DNA from: Euryodendron excelsum
Lineage: Eukaryota; Streptophyta; Magnoliopsida; Ericales; Pentaphylacaceae
Direction of reading: 5' to 3'
Length of the DNA: 64,000 bases
Assembly (NCBI GenBank): GCA_033060915.1
Contig: CM065384.1
Coordinates: forward strand, 32,974,501 to 33,038,500
Positions 45,456 to 57,988 of this stretch are shown in pieces; position 1 is the first letter of the stretch; each line of letters opens with the position of its first letter. The notes beneath the pieces are model-generated. The model had not been told where the DNA came from. It worked only from the letters and a program-made list of their open reading frames with translations, and did not search any database. The translations under genes and the position numbers were made by a program.

Positions 45456-46476
45456 ATGGCAAACGCGGGCGATGATGGTTCTAAGAGAAGATGCCGCTCT
45501 GGGAAGGCTGCTCAGACAGATTCTGTTAACAGTTTTAGTCGATCTAGGGATAGTCAGAGATTTGCAGGACATGTATCTTTTGGCCGAAGCGGCCAGGGGA
45601 GTAGACCACCAGTCGACCCTTTCCTTCCAGTTGAGCCAACCTTCAAGGATGAGATAGACGCCGAGATTTCCCACTTTTGATTTTTAGGAAGGCCGACACT
45701 ATTTTGAGTTGCCTACTAGTTTGGTATAACGGGTATCCTCTAGATGAGCAAGACATTTTTCGCTGGTCCTTTGGTTGCATGGCTTCTCTCCTATTAGTGT
45801 AACTTGTTTTCTGGCAGTGGTTCCTCTTTTGGCCACCTGACCTGTCTTTCTTCCATTTTGGGGAATGTGAGCTTGCCCCTACTCCCCATGAGTATGGCTT
45901 CTTCCTAGGTGTTTGGGATGGTTCAACTGACATTATCGGACCTACTTTTCCTGATGGCTGGGTCACGATTGTTTCTTTTCAACTTAGGATCCATTGTGCG
46001 GCTTTGTCTTCTGATTTGCTGCCCTAGTTTCCTTATGTCCTAGTGAAGTTCTTATTTCTCTCATTTTGAGTTTGCGACGGATAGGGGATTAGCATACTTC
46101 TCAAGATATGTCCATTTCTCCATGGTAGCCTTAGCTTTGCTTCTCCTAAACTTGTTGATGTTTCTGTCGGGGGGGATGACTTGGTCGACTATCGGTTATG
46201 TGCACTGCTTGTCAAGATTTTTGAAGGGCACTCCCATGCTCCTATGGTTGTGGGAGAGACCTTCGTGAGCCTTACCAGACTCCAGCAGAGGGTCAATGCT
46301 TATTTTCGGGGATATGCTTGATTATTCTAGCTTTTAGTGATCGAATACTTATTCGTTACTCCCCTTTTTCAGAACACATGGTTTCTCGAGTCAGAAGTCA
46401 TTTGATTGGGGAGGTCGAGGGTGGGCCATTGCCCTAGTCTCTGTTTCTTGTTGGCCATGGAAATTCGAGCTTTCTA
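45456..46476 (+). pseudogene. Antisense DUF7745-like gene (aORF) of the F-G element, broken
   Basis: The ATG at 45456 opens a Ser/Arg-rich N-terminus (MANAGDDGSKRRCRSG...) that stops at 45678. The homologous body follows in other frames: YPLDEQDIFRW, FHFGECELAPTPHEYGFFLG, then FATDRGLAYFSRYVHFSMVA, GDDLVDYRLCALL, APMVVGETFVSLTRLQ and YFRGYA. It matches the gene at 8834-10513 block by block, including a continuous passage where the other copy is disrupted. The coiled-coil C-terminus of that copy is not found here; after about 46470 the sequence becomes unrelated. Opposite in direction to its retroelement. Confidence 0.78.
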
Positions 46477-47280
46477 AGGTGTGTGCCGGTACTGGAGATG
46501 TCTAAGGGGTGGCTTTAGCTCTTTTTTACGTTTTACCTCGTTCCTTTGTTTCTTATTAGAGAGAGAGAGAGAGAGAAAGAAAGACATAGAGTTAATTTTT
46601 GTACAAAAGCAGTTTACTTATGCTAATTCTAAAAATGCACAGGTAAATGCATGTTATACTCTTTTTTATTTTTATTTTTATTATTTTTTTTATGAATGCA
46701 CATGGAATTAGACGTATAACTTATTTTGCATGTCCTACTTATATATATATATATGTTTTTATTTTTATTTTTTATGAATGCACAGGTTCATACAAGAATG
46801 GAATTTAATACATGTTATATATTTTTTTTGGATGAATCTACATGCAGGAAAGGAATTAAATGCATGTCATGCCTTTGATGAGTACATGAATAGATACAAA
46901 GTACACAGGAATTTAATAGATGTACAGTTTATACATGTCATGGATGCATTATACTACATGTATATAAACTATTTACAAAGAATGTCCCAAGATTGCCCTA
47001 GCCCATACTCTCAGGATTCTATTTCTCTTCCAGGATTCTGCCTCATTCAATTTTGTCCCATTCTTATCAGGGTATGATAGCATTTGCACAATTCTCCAGG
47101 GATCTTAACCTTTTGGTTTGCTATCCTATCCCCACTTTCTACAAGGTTGTTGTTTGGGGTTTTTCTGATCTCAATTGGTTTTCTTTCTCAGATTTTCAAA
47201 ATGTCACCGTGGCTTGAGCGACAACTTGCATACCCTTTACAGAGCGATAAACAGCTAAGCCCTCAATCTGAGAAGACTTC
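46477..47280. other. AT-rich spacer in the F-G interior
   Basis: It holds a GA microsatellite (about 46559-46577), a TA run (46740-46754) and degenerate ATGCACAGG / AATTTAATACATG phrases repeated between 46636 and 46930. No coding capacity recognised. Confidence 0.55.
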
Positions 47281-48650
47281 TTTTAAGACCGTAATGCAGG
47301 CTGAGTTTAGGGGTTGTAAGAAACAAAGAGATATTTAGCCTCAAAGATCTTCTTTTAGTGGGTTGTTTAAACCAAAACCATCTGAGCACACTTTCAAGCA
47401 TAAGATTACCCCTGCATTCCTCCTCAATTCTCCTTTTTCATCCTACTTGTCTTGGTATTGTTCAGGCTTATTTGGACTAAGCAATTTTCTTTGATCAGAG
47501 AGGACTTTAATTTGAACTGTAACGTAGGGTAGGTTAAGGGGTTTATGAATGAAAAGGATACGTAGGCTTAAATTTGATGTTATTTCTAGTAGGGTTTAGA
47601 TCCACACCATCTTTAGTTGGTCTTCCAATGGGGTTTCATCCCCTGATATCCTCCTCTAGCTTCAGCAACACGTCTGGCTCATTTAGAATAAGCAATCTTT
47701 TTCTTTTTTTTTTTCAATTGGAGAGGACTTTAATAGGGTTGTAATGTAGGCCACGATTTCGGGTTTTTATAAGAAAGGGTAAAGGCTCGGACCTATTGCT
47801 TCTACTAGGTTTCTTTGTTACCTAGGATCACATTTGAATAACTGTATATTCTTCAAGGCGTTCACCTTTCTTGTAGCTTGATCTTTGACCTTCTAACGGA
47901 GTTGCCCCTTCATTTTCTCTTTTTTTTTTTACTATTTATTTTGACTTGCCCCGTGGTAGCTTTTCCTCTTTGCTTTTCTGTTTCTTCCCTTTCTTTTTGC
48001 TTTCTGTGAGACGAACATTTCCACAATTTCTTTCTCTCACATCCTTTTCTTAGCATTTCAATTTAATCCATTATGAGCAGTGATCCCTAGGTTGGGGTCT
48101 AGGAAAAAGGTAACTGGCTCAACAGGTTTGACAAGGGTTGCTTTTAACTGTATAGAAAATAAAATGAGGGCCTCTCTTCATTTTGAACAAGATTGTCTGA
48201 TCCATAGAGCCTTCACGTTACTTCAGCTTGATGGTCGATGACATTCTTTGTCAGATCTTCTAATGCCTGTCTGCCTCAGTGTGGGGGGATGGTTTCGGAT
48301 CGGGGTTGACAAAAAATCTTCTACTTTTCGTGAGACAGTAGTAGGTTAAGCAAAGGAGATATTTTTGTGTATGGTAGCAGAATTAAGGGCCTCTAATCAT
48401 TTCAAATTGAATTGCTTAGTCCATAAAGCCTTAGTACAAAATTTAGACAATATTCCTAGGGATGATGTGTTTCTATCAGTGAACCCCTACATATTCTATC
48501 AAATCAACTATTCTTTGCTTACCCCAGTGTAGGGGATGGTTCTTGGTTTGGGCATATCTGAAAATAAATTATGTATGGCTCTAGTGGGCTGAGCAAAGGG
48601 TAGTGTTTATTTGAGATAAATAGAACAATGGCTTCTCATCATTTTGGGGA
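47281..48650. repeat. Degenerate tandem repeats of about 220 bp in the F-G interior
   Basis: One series shows GACTTTAATxxGxxTGTAAYGTAGG at about 47285, 47508 and 47724. A second shows GGCCTCTxxTCATTTxxAA...GTCCATAxAGCCTT at about 48170, 48390 and 48620. Part is homologous to 7690-7800, just downstream of integrase in the other element, so the missing pol would belong to the right of about 48700. Tandem repeats in this position are known in the Retand-type Tat elements. Confidence 0.6.
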
Positions 48651-51286
48651 CTCGGCTACCTATCGCCTAGCCAAGATATCATACAAGTGTCGCCTTTTCA
48701 ATAAAATTCGCACTTCTTTGTTAAGATTGCCTTCCTCCTATCTCTCACTCTCTCTCTTAGTCTCTCAAAGGTTTTAACTCCCTTTGAGTGGGTTACCCAT
48801 GCTATCCTATCCTTCAAGTCAAGTCATTACTAAATGGGAAAGAATCCTTAAACACAACAATCATCCACAAGAGTATGAAACAAAGGGGATAAACTCGGAA
48901 CTACCTATTTTCATTTAAAAACATGATTACATGGTATGCAGTGTTCATTTAAATTAGATATGCAAGAAATAGAAAGATAAAAGGAAATAGACGAATTTTA
49001 TGAAAACCTTCCTTTTCTTGTGGGCCTCTTGGTGGGAACCCTTAACAGGGTTTTGAAACTGTGCCCATTGCTTTGGTATTTCATTCCTTGGGTGTATCAC
49101 CAAACAATGGAGGGCGAATTGATAGATCTTTTGCAGTGTTTGGCATGCATTCGACAGTTAAGAGATTCTTTTATAGCAATGCACGGGTCTAATAGGACTT
49201 TGCAAACGGTGAAGCCTCCTATTACATGGACAGTGGTTGTTGCGGTATGTTGTGGAGGTGACGTCTTGTTGATGGATGGTTAGTTCTTCTTGTTCCCTGA
49301 TGTAAGTTTGGCCTTTTCTAACAACTAGGCTCATCCTTTCAGAAGTTTGAATTTGGTGGGGTACTAGAGGGATTCCATGAATTCAGTTGTGCTCTTTGAC
49401 CTACAAAAAGAAAAAGAAAAATAGAATGCAGTAAGCATGTGGAGTTGGAGGTTCTGTGCGATGCATGTCCTATAGAGGTCCGTTCTTTGAGGGAATCTAG
49501 GTATGATGACAAGTCCATTTTGGAGGTGGGGTTTTGCCCCTATTATGCAATACAATACCTCTTTGACGTGGGCCGGTTGATGTTTCCTTATTTGGGCAAT
49601 CCCGCCTCCATGTACTGAGAGAGATTTGGGCCTCTCTTGAGATATGATTCTATACATACCATGAATCCTTAGGGTTTAAGAACCCTTAGAAGTTTTGGTA
49701 AGTTCGATTAACATGAGATCGGATTGCTTCTTTCTCTCTGCGATTGATTAGATGCATGAGAATGAAATGACTTCAGTTTTTTGAAACTCTTGTCTTGGAA
49801 TGGATATGGGTGCATGAGCATAAAAGAAGTGAACGTGTAAGCAATATGATGATAATAAGTGAGTGATTTAGGAAAAACCCCTTCTTGTCTTGCTTTTGCC
49901 TTCAATTCTCTTGGATTTGGAGATAAGGAGGGGGGGGGGGGGGAGGACAGAAGACAAGAAACAAAAGAGAAGTTAATACATTGATTTGAAAATTTCTATG
50001 CAATACATGTCCTAGGGGTGCCCCTGCTTGAGAGGGAGACTAAGCATGATGTATTGGCTCATTTTTTGTGATAGAGGGTTTGCCCCTATATGCAAGTACC
50101 TTGCCATTAATCAGGAACCCGCCTTCATTATAAGGAAACACATTGAACTTTGAGGTTTACAACATAAAGAATCAAAGTATATTTCCAATGGGGGGAAGGG
50201 GAACATTTTCCTTTGGACTTCTACCTATCTAATTTTACATATGAAATCCTAAACTACTCTTGAGTCTTCGGATTTGCCTTCTTTGGATTTGATGTTGAGG
50301 AGGTCGTTGATAGATCTTGTTGACTGGTTTCCCCTTGTCTTTTTGGCAACCCTATCTCCGTGAGCATGAGGGATTGGGGCCCCTCCTATGGAATTAATTG
50401 ATGTGCATGCCATGAGTCCTTAGGGTTACGTGAGAATCCTTAGAGTTTGGGTAGGTTTAATGCAAGGGAGAGTGACCTTGGTGTCACTTTCAATGGGTTG
50501 ATCATATGCGTGAGAATGCGGTGCCTTGAGTTACTCTGGAACTCTTGTCTTGAAATAAAATATGGAATGCATGAAAATGGATGCATAGAGTATAAGGAGA
50601 GAGAATGCAATGATAGAGTAAATGTGCATGCATGAGCAGTTAGACAGGCATTATAATAGTATGGATATAGTCATTATAACAACAGGAATAAGCTAGTATA
50701 AAGGAAAGTAAATGCGGTCCCCCTTCCCTCCATGGTTTTGGAAAACAGTATGCGTGTCTTAAATCCGGTAAAGGTTCGGCTATGCAAGGTGTCTATATGA
50801 GCATGAGGTTGAGGGTTTACTAATGCGTCCTAAAAAGACTCGGTCCCCGGATCTTCAAACCTAGGCCCACTTCCCCAGGTGGTGCCATGATCGATTGGTG
50901 ATCCGAGCGGGGGAACCATCAAGAGGCCGTAGGCGAATAAATTGACACAGCATCTTGCCCACAATCAATATACCGTTCCCCCTTCTAACTAGAAGGGATA
51001 GATCAGGATAAAAATGCAAGTATACAGAATGTAAGTGCATATGTAGTGTGTGTGTAATTTTTAAAAGTAGAGGAAAGTGCCCAATAACTCCCATCCATCC
51101 TGTTCATCACATTCATTCATGCATAGCAGTTAGTATAGAACAATAAGGCAAACAAAAGCCCACCTACAAAACAAAGATGCAAAAGTTAGTATGTGGATGG
51201 CAAACTGAATGCAAGATAATATGAATGGAGTTCAATGCATGTTTTTGAAAACAACTTTAAAAATTTGATTTTGAAAATTGAAAGTG
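48651..51286 (-). other. Leader of the F-G element, with two long degenerate repeats
   Basis: No gag-like frame is recognised. Two related blocks occur at about 49440-49870 and 49985-50640. They share TACATGTCCTA, GGTTTTGCCCCTAT-type, CCATGARTCCTTAGGGTT and AACTCTTGTCTTG phrases; the second has about 200 extra bases. A G14 run is at 49930-49943. Confidence 0.55.
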
Positions 51287-51356
51287 GATAAAATTGGACA
51301 AGTTAATTGAAGACTCTACATGGGTGAAGGGTGAGGAGACATGACTATGGCCTAAC
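51287..51356. repeat. Inverted copy of an LTR segment in the F-G leader
   Basis: The plus strand reads GAAAGTGGATA...TTGGACA...GTTAATTGAAGACTCTA...GGTGA. This matches the sense strand of the LTR (for example 6841-6905), whereas LTR G runs the other way. It is therefore complementary to 51815-51895 of the adjacent LTR. Confidence 0.72.
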
Positions 51357-51365
51357 CCTCTAAGT

Positions 51366-51384
51366 GTCCCCAGTGGAGTCGCCA
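51366..51384 (-). promoter_or_regulatory. Primer-binding site of the F-G element
   Basis: On minus, two bases after the LTR end, TGGCGACTCCACTGGGGAC. It starts with TGG, the complement of the tRNA CCA end, and resembles the tRNA-Arg 3' end, as reported for Tat-lineage elements. The exact tRNA is from memory and not checked. Confidence 0.75.
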
Positions 51385-51386
51385 GC

Positions 51387-54300
51387 TGTCGCACCTAGAT
51401 TTTTCGCACTTGAAGAATACACACACAAGCGGGAAAAGATACTGTACTCTCTCGTTAAAACTCATCCGCCTAGAAGAATGAGTGCGACTAGGTTTGAATT
51501 GAAATTGATTTGAATAAAGGGCTTTTGGAAAATATTTGGAGTCGCCACCTAACTTGATTAAGGTGAGTTAGGTCACCTAAAAACTAAGCACAATCTGAAG
51601 ACTACACTTAGAGTTTTTGAAAATAATTTTGAAAATACCTCTTCAAGAGAGGGTTCTTAAGAAAACAGATTGTTTGGCAACCTTCAGAAAATATTTAAGC
51701 CTTTTTTTGAAAATAACTTCATTTGGTCCAACGAAAACAATGATCTAGGTTCGGAGGTTGGTTACGTGTAGAGAAGACGCACTAAGCCATTACCCTACCC
51801 CGCCCTTGCGGTACGTACACATCTATTCACCCTAGATTCAACCATTAGAGTCTTTGACTAACAAATGTCCAAAACTATCCACTTTAGAAAAGAATGTTTA
51901 AAAGAAATTGACATGATGCATGATATCAAAGTGTAAGAAAAAGATTTGATTTGGAAATAGATTTGAAAAAAAGAATTAAAGCTTGAAAGTGGAAAGAAAG
52001 TTTTAGAAATTGAAATTGAAGATTTGAAAATAGATTTTTGGAATTAAAAATTTGGAAATAGATTATGGAATTGGAGATTTGAAAAGAGTTATGGAATTGG
52101 AGTTTTGAAAAAAAAAGGTATGAAAATAAAAGCTTGAAAAAGGTTATGACTGCACCCATGAGAGTTGCCTACATATTCTTTTAGAGGAATCAGGTCAGTC
52201 GTAGTTCGGACAAGAGTTTGATAGAGAATAGAAGGTTTTGATTTGAAAAAAGAGTTGGATTAGAAAAAAGAGTTTGATTTGAACTTAGAATAGAAGATAG
52301 GAATTTGGAATTGAAAATATTGGACTTCGATTCGGAAAGATAGAACTTGGAAGAAGGATTTGGACATGTTTTGGAAAGATTGAGATTTAGGAAACCTAGA
52401 CTTAGGAAAGATAGGATTCAGGAAGGACCTAAGATTTAGAAAGATTCAACTCGAATGTTGGACTTGGAAGATTAGGGAAAGATTGAATTTAGGAAAGGAT
52501 CGAATTAGGAAAATTCCATTTTAGGAAAGTTTTTAAATTATGAAAGTTTCGATATTGGAAAGTTTTATTTTAGGAAAGATTCGAGTTAGGAAAATTTCGA
52601 TTTGGAAATATTTTGAAATAGGAAAGTTTGATTTAAGAAAGATTTGAAAGTTGGAAAGTTTAGAATTTAGAAAATTTAAGATTTGGAAAAATTTGAAGTT
52701 TGAGTTTTAGAAATATTTGAAATTAGGAAAGGTTTGAGTTTAAGAAAGATTTGAATATTTAGATTTAGGAAGTTAAAATTTGGAAAGATGCGGAATGAAG
52801 AAAGGTTGGAATTAGAGAAGATTTGGAAGCTTAAAGTTTAAAGAAAGATTTGAAAGTTCAAGTTTTGAAAACTTAAGATTTAGGAAAGTAAAAAGTTAGG
52901 AAGGATTTGAATTAGAAAAGATTTGGATTTTGTTTTAAGAAGAAGTGTTTTGATTTTGTTTCCAAAAACGAAGGATAGGATCTAGTTTTCTAAATGAGAG
53001 ATTGGATTTGGTTTCCAAAAGGGAATATTGGATTTGGGATGGATTTCGAAGGGAAGTTTTGGGAAATCCTAGATTTGGAAATCTATAGTTTTGACGTAGA
53101 AAATTGATTTTGGAAACTTATGATTTAGATGTAAAAAAAAAAAAAACAAAATGAAGATTTTGGAGACGTAGGTTTTGAGGCAAGAGTGAAAATCATGTTT
53201 TAAGAAAGGAAATTAGGATTTTCCTAATTGTTGGCTCTAGGGTTTAACTTGGACTCTAAGAAAAGAGATTTTTGGAAAATAAGTATTTTGAAAGGGAGAT
53301 TTTTGGAAGGAAATCCTAGAGAGGAGTTTTGAGAAAGTAAACTTGAAAAGAGAGTTTTTCGAAAGGGATTTTGGAAATTTAAACTTTGAGAGGGTTTTTG
53401 AAAAGAGAGGTTTTGGAAGTAGATTTTAAAAAGGAGTTTTTGGAAAGCAAATTTTAAAAAGAGAGTTTTTGAAAAGGGATTTTTGGAAGGAGCTTTTCTA
53501 GGAAAGAGTTTTGGAAAGAGATTTTAGGAAAGAGATTTTCTAGGAAAGAAACTTAGGGAGCGTTTTTAGAAAGTGAATTTTGAAGAGAACTTTTGGAAAG
53601 GGTTTTGAAAAGAGTTTTTGGAAAATAGATTTTTTGAAGGGAGTTTTTACAAAGCAATTTTGGAAAGGAGATTGAAAAGAGTTTTTAGAAAGTATGTTGG
53701 AAAAGAGATTTTTATAAGGAGAGATTTAAAAAGAGAGTTTTTGGAACGTTTATAAAAATATCTCACTTCTCTAAAATGATTCTAACCATAAGAAGGCTAG
53801 AACCACTTTAGGATAGTGGTTCTGAAAACAGCAAGAATTTGAAAATATGAACCATATTGGCCACTTTAAATGTAACACTTTCCTAAAGCAACCCTAACTA
53901 TGAAAAGGCAAGAATCACCTTAGGATTGTGATTTTGAAAACAAGTTTGAAGAAAAAGATTTAACGTAAGTTTTGAAAACAGTTTTGATGCAAGTTTTGAA
54001 AACAAATTTTAAAGGAATGCAAGATCATGATATGCACAATGCAAGTTGTGGTCGTGAACATACAAGGTTAAGGATTCACCACATAATTAAGGGGGCCGAA
54101 CCCACGTGGTCTCTAGTTAGACTAAGAGAAAGCCCCCGACGCGGTGACCTTCAATAGTCTAATCCTACACATGGACCGGGAAGTCCTTTGTTTCAAGCAT
54201 GCAAGAAATGGGGGGAAGAAGATGGGGGACTAAAATAGAAGAAAAATCAAGTGGGTTCGGAGAGAGAAGAGAGATGGGGAGTTGCGTAAATGTAAATAGG

Positions 54301-56123
54301 AAGCCTACCTTACGTCTTCTTTTATATTCTTTTCTTTATGTGCTTTATTCTTCTTGCTTTGCTTCAGTCTTTACTTCGCTTTGCGTCAGTCTTCAAGGGC
54401 TTGCCTTAATCTTCGGGACCTTTAGGTTACAACACTTCAAGTCTTCAATAGAGGCTTTGGAGGCTAGTGTATGAGTGTGTAGGAGTATATATGAGTTAGG
54501 GTTTGTGTATGAGGCTAGGGTTTTGGAAAACCTAAAGAAAACTAGGGTTTAGTGAGGCTACGAACTTTGTATATCGAAGAGGAGAGTTTTTAGACTGAGT
54601 TTGCAGGCCTCTTTCACGCTGGAAGAGGCTCTGTATTTATAAAGAGAGGATTGACTTGGCGTCTGTTGTAGTGGCGCCACGTAAAAAATCCTTCTGGGGC
54701 CACTACTAGTGGCGCTAACCACTTAGGAAAGTTTTAAGGTCGGCAAGTAACGTATCTTCAGAAAATTTGGGCCCCTGTACTAGTGACTACCATGCACTTT
54801 TTAACCTGGTTTCACTAGGAGTGGCTCCGTAAGGTTTGGGAAGAATTTTGGGGACTAGGAATGGCCCGAAAGGCCAGAAAGGAACAGAAACCCCTAGAAT
54901 AGAGTCTTGTAGATATTAGACTTGAAAAATGATGATAAGATTTGTTAGAAGGGTTGACCAGGCCATTAAGGGCAAAACGGTCAACTGAACTGGAAAAAGT
55001 ACCGAGATGGACTTGGAATGTCCCGGAAGAAGAATCGATGTTTGGAAACATTACTTAGAATATCCTAAGAGGTTATCGGTTTGATACCCAGAGCTTGTGT
55101 GGTTAGAAGAAACGATCGGCCTACTAGGAGCAAAACGGTTATTTTGCACCAGGTTTGCCGGAACTGACTCGGAATGACTCGAAAAGGTAATAGAAGGTAG
55201 GGAATACTATAAAAAGCATTCTCGGGAGGTTACCGGTTTGATACCCAGAGCCGGTCTTGACCGGAATGTCTCGAAATTGGCTCGAAACTGACTAGAAGGT
55301 ACCTAATCATGCTAGATTGTCTTTAAGACAATCTTGGAAGGGTGGACTTATAGTTCTGAGGACTTAGGTACTTTCTCAAGAAACATGTCGAAAATGGCCC
55401 TAGGGGCAGTTTAGTCATTTTTCATCAAAGTGGGCTAGCAGGCATCGGTGTTGACCTGGGTTTTGAGTGTTTCTGTCACTCTGAAAGCGGTCTCGTGATA
55501 TAGGGGTTTGTTGGCAATTCCCTATATCGAGCTATTTGCGAGTGTTTCCGTCACTCTAACGGTTGCGATGTTTATGAGTATTTTCGTTACTCTAACGGGT
55601 CGTGATCATTCCAGAGACTGCCTAATTTCTGGAAGCTGGTAGGTGGACTTAGCGCCTGAGGAATCAACTTTCTCAAAAAGCGTGCTGAAACGGACATTTC
55701 TGCATTAGTGGGCTAGCAGGCGCCAAAGGTGGACCGTTCTACCATCTCAGGGACTTGGGGTCTCGTCACAGTGAACGGGTTTGAAGGGACTTACCGTTCT
55801 GAAGAGTTTCTTCGGAAACGTGCCAGACAGGATGGACTTACCGCCTCGAGGAATCAACTTTTTCGAGTGTGCCGGATTTAATTGGAATTGGAATTGGAAT
55901 TGGAAAGGGGACTTACTGTCTTTGAAAAGACGTACCTATTGGAATTGGATTGATTAATGTTTTGGTCATTTTGTCTCTGTTTGCGCCCAAAGGGCCTGCG
56001 AAACCATTGATTGACAAGATTAGACTTGAAAATTTGCGTTGACTCAGAATATGTCCATATTGACTTGAATACAAGTCTGGATGGACCGGAGACTGGCGAG
56101 CTGGCAAAAATGGGGTGTTTACA
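51387..56123 (-). mobile_element. Giant-LTR family, copy G: 5' LTR, 4737 bp
   Basis: On minus it starts TGTAAACACCCC at 56123 and ends AGGTGCGACA at 51387. It includes the hairpin arrays (55460-55620), 160-bp repeats (54950-55260; one unit is partly deleted), TATA (54634-54641), G-poor tract (about 51900-54010) and decamer 51538-51547. Partner of LTR F. Confidence 0.92.
54634..54641 (-). promoter_or_regulatory. TATA box of LTR G
   Basis: TATAAATA on minus, 1482 bp from the LTR start. As the 5' LTR promoter it would drive the element's genomic RNA. Confidence 0.78.
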
Positions 56124-56128
56124 ATAGT

Positions 56129-57988
56129 AAAAGAGTAAGTGTTCAAGTCATACGAAGGAGCAAACCAAACCAAGAAAGACGATATAATGTGAGTGTATCA
56201 ACTTAGTATGACTTCATTGAAGAATGCCTATGGCATCGATATCAATTTAGCATGATGTGCAAATAACGTCTTACATTCCATCAAGACCTCAATTGAAGAT
56301 TATGCTTTGAATCATCAAGGACTTTGTAAGGAAAGGCTGAGAGGTATCAAGGTATGGTAAGAAGGAAAGAAAAGGTATGAAGATGCTCATTAAAAGACAT
56401 TATTCTTTTCCAACTTTCAACTTTTACAATATCAACTTTACCTCTCTTTGAGGTTTCAACTCCCTTTACTTATCAATCATTCTTATTTCTTTTTCCAGTT
56501 TCTTATATGCTTTCAATTTCTATACATGTATTATACTCTTTCTCTCTCTCTCTTTTTTCACAAGAATAAGAACACTTTTTACTTGCCATTAATGATTTTT
56601 TTTTTGTTTTTCTTCTTTTCTTTTTTCTTTTCTCATCTCTTTTCTCATGAGACTCAGAAATGCATTACAAATGGTGTAAAGATGTGGTGAAAAAGAGAAG
56701 AAAATATCAATAAAACTCGGTGGCTCAAAGTGAACAAAGAGGGCCTAAAATAATTTCCAAAGCAAGTATTATGTATATATAGGTCTTGATAGAATGCAAG
56801 TGCCAATAAATGCAAATCAATATCAAACCAATAAGCCAAACACAAGTATAATGAAGTCATTTATAAATGAGAGAAGTTAATAAGAATTTATTCGAGTAAG
56901 TGTAAAAATCTATCTCAATGAAGCAATAGGCTCTGCTCTCACCGGGTAATGATCTCCACTCAATTAGGTCATAGATGCAAAGGTTAACAATGTAAAACTA
57001 CTTAATATGATCCGTGCTCGTAACTGCAATCATCTCATCATAATGAAGTCAAAGCCATATCGTGTTTATATTGAAATTCAAGAATAACAACGCTTATCAT
57101 ATTGTGATCATGCCCCATGCTAACCCCTAATCATTCATGAATCCCAAATTGAATCTCATAAGATATGCTATGGTCCCTCATACGAAGAATCAACACATCC
57201 ACTATAAATAAGAAAGGTCAAACGATAGATCACTAATGGATGCTAATGATGGGAAGTACATAGTGAGAGAAGCCATACAATACCGTCAACCTCTTACAAT
57301 CATGCAACAGATAAAAATGAATCATCCACTAACTCATATCTGAAAAATAACCTGTGTATACAAGAGGTCGACATACACTGAAACAAATATATCATATAAA
57401 ATTCAAAACAGACATGTAATCATATGAAACTAAAATGGGCTACATAAAAAATGCCATAGAGTTTTAGATATATCGATGAATGAAATGTATGCATGGGATG
57501 TACATGAGATGTTATACATGAGATGTTATCTAAACCCTAGCCTGTCGAAGTCCGAAATCATCATCATCCTAAAAATCATGCCCTCCTAAAGATGCAGGGT
57601 CTGTAGCACCAACAACTAAGTTAGGAAAATTAGGCTCCTCATCCTCCTAAAGTCTGGCCAAAATGTTAGTCAACATTTGGCTCTGACGTGTCTACTCCTA
57701 TTGAATCTCATCCTGAAATCTGGTCTGAGAGGCATGAAGCTTCGCAATCTGAGTGCCCAAAACTATCTATGAAGTAGTGATCTGTGCTGCATGGGTTATA
57801 TCTAGAGTCGCACACCTTTGACTGAGCTCGGTATGGGCTGTTTGAAGACCCGCAACAGTTTGCTGCATCAACTGAATGGTCGTGGTCTACCTTTCGATAT
57901 GCACACTCTGCTGATCTAATAGCTGAGCGAATGCTTGTAATGCTGGACTAGCCTGAGCCTACTGCAGCTTAGCCTCGGCCTATGGCTG
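56129..57988 (-). other. Athila-like 3' non-coding region, proximal part
   Basis: No supported frame. It lies between the plant-transposon-protein ORF and the F-G insertion, and joins 38315-38772 once the insertion is removed. It contains a T/CT-rich patch at 56530-56650. Confidence 0.55.

Larger units (their letters stand above)
38778..56123 (-). mobile_element. Complete 17.3-kb giant-LTR element (F-G), non-autonomous
   Basis: LTR G is the 5' LTR and LTR F the 3' LTR. The insertion is flanked by perfect ATAGT duplications (38773-38777 and 56124-56128). The 7829-bp interior has a primer-binding site at one end and a polypurine tract at the other, an antisense DUF7745-like gene and several repeat blocks, but no recognisable gag, protease, RT or integrase. 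This matches the LARD type of large non-autonomous derivative. Related coding elements, such as the one ending at LTR C, are the likely source of enzymes. The two LTRs differ clearly by eye, so the insertion is not recent. Confidence 0.93.

Noticed and set aside
49020..49283. An 87-codon frame on plus
   Set aside because: No domain, not conserved in the other element, and it lies in the repetitive leader region.
43558..51386. Hidden gag or pol in the F-G interior
   Set aside because: I looked for RT, RNase H, integrase and zinc-knuckle motifs in the minus frames and found none, but a profile search was not possible here.
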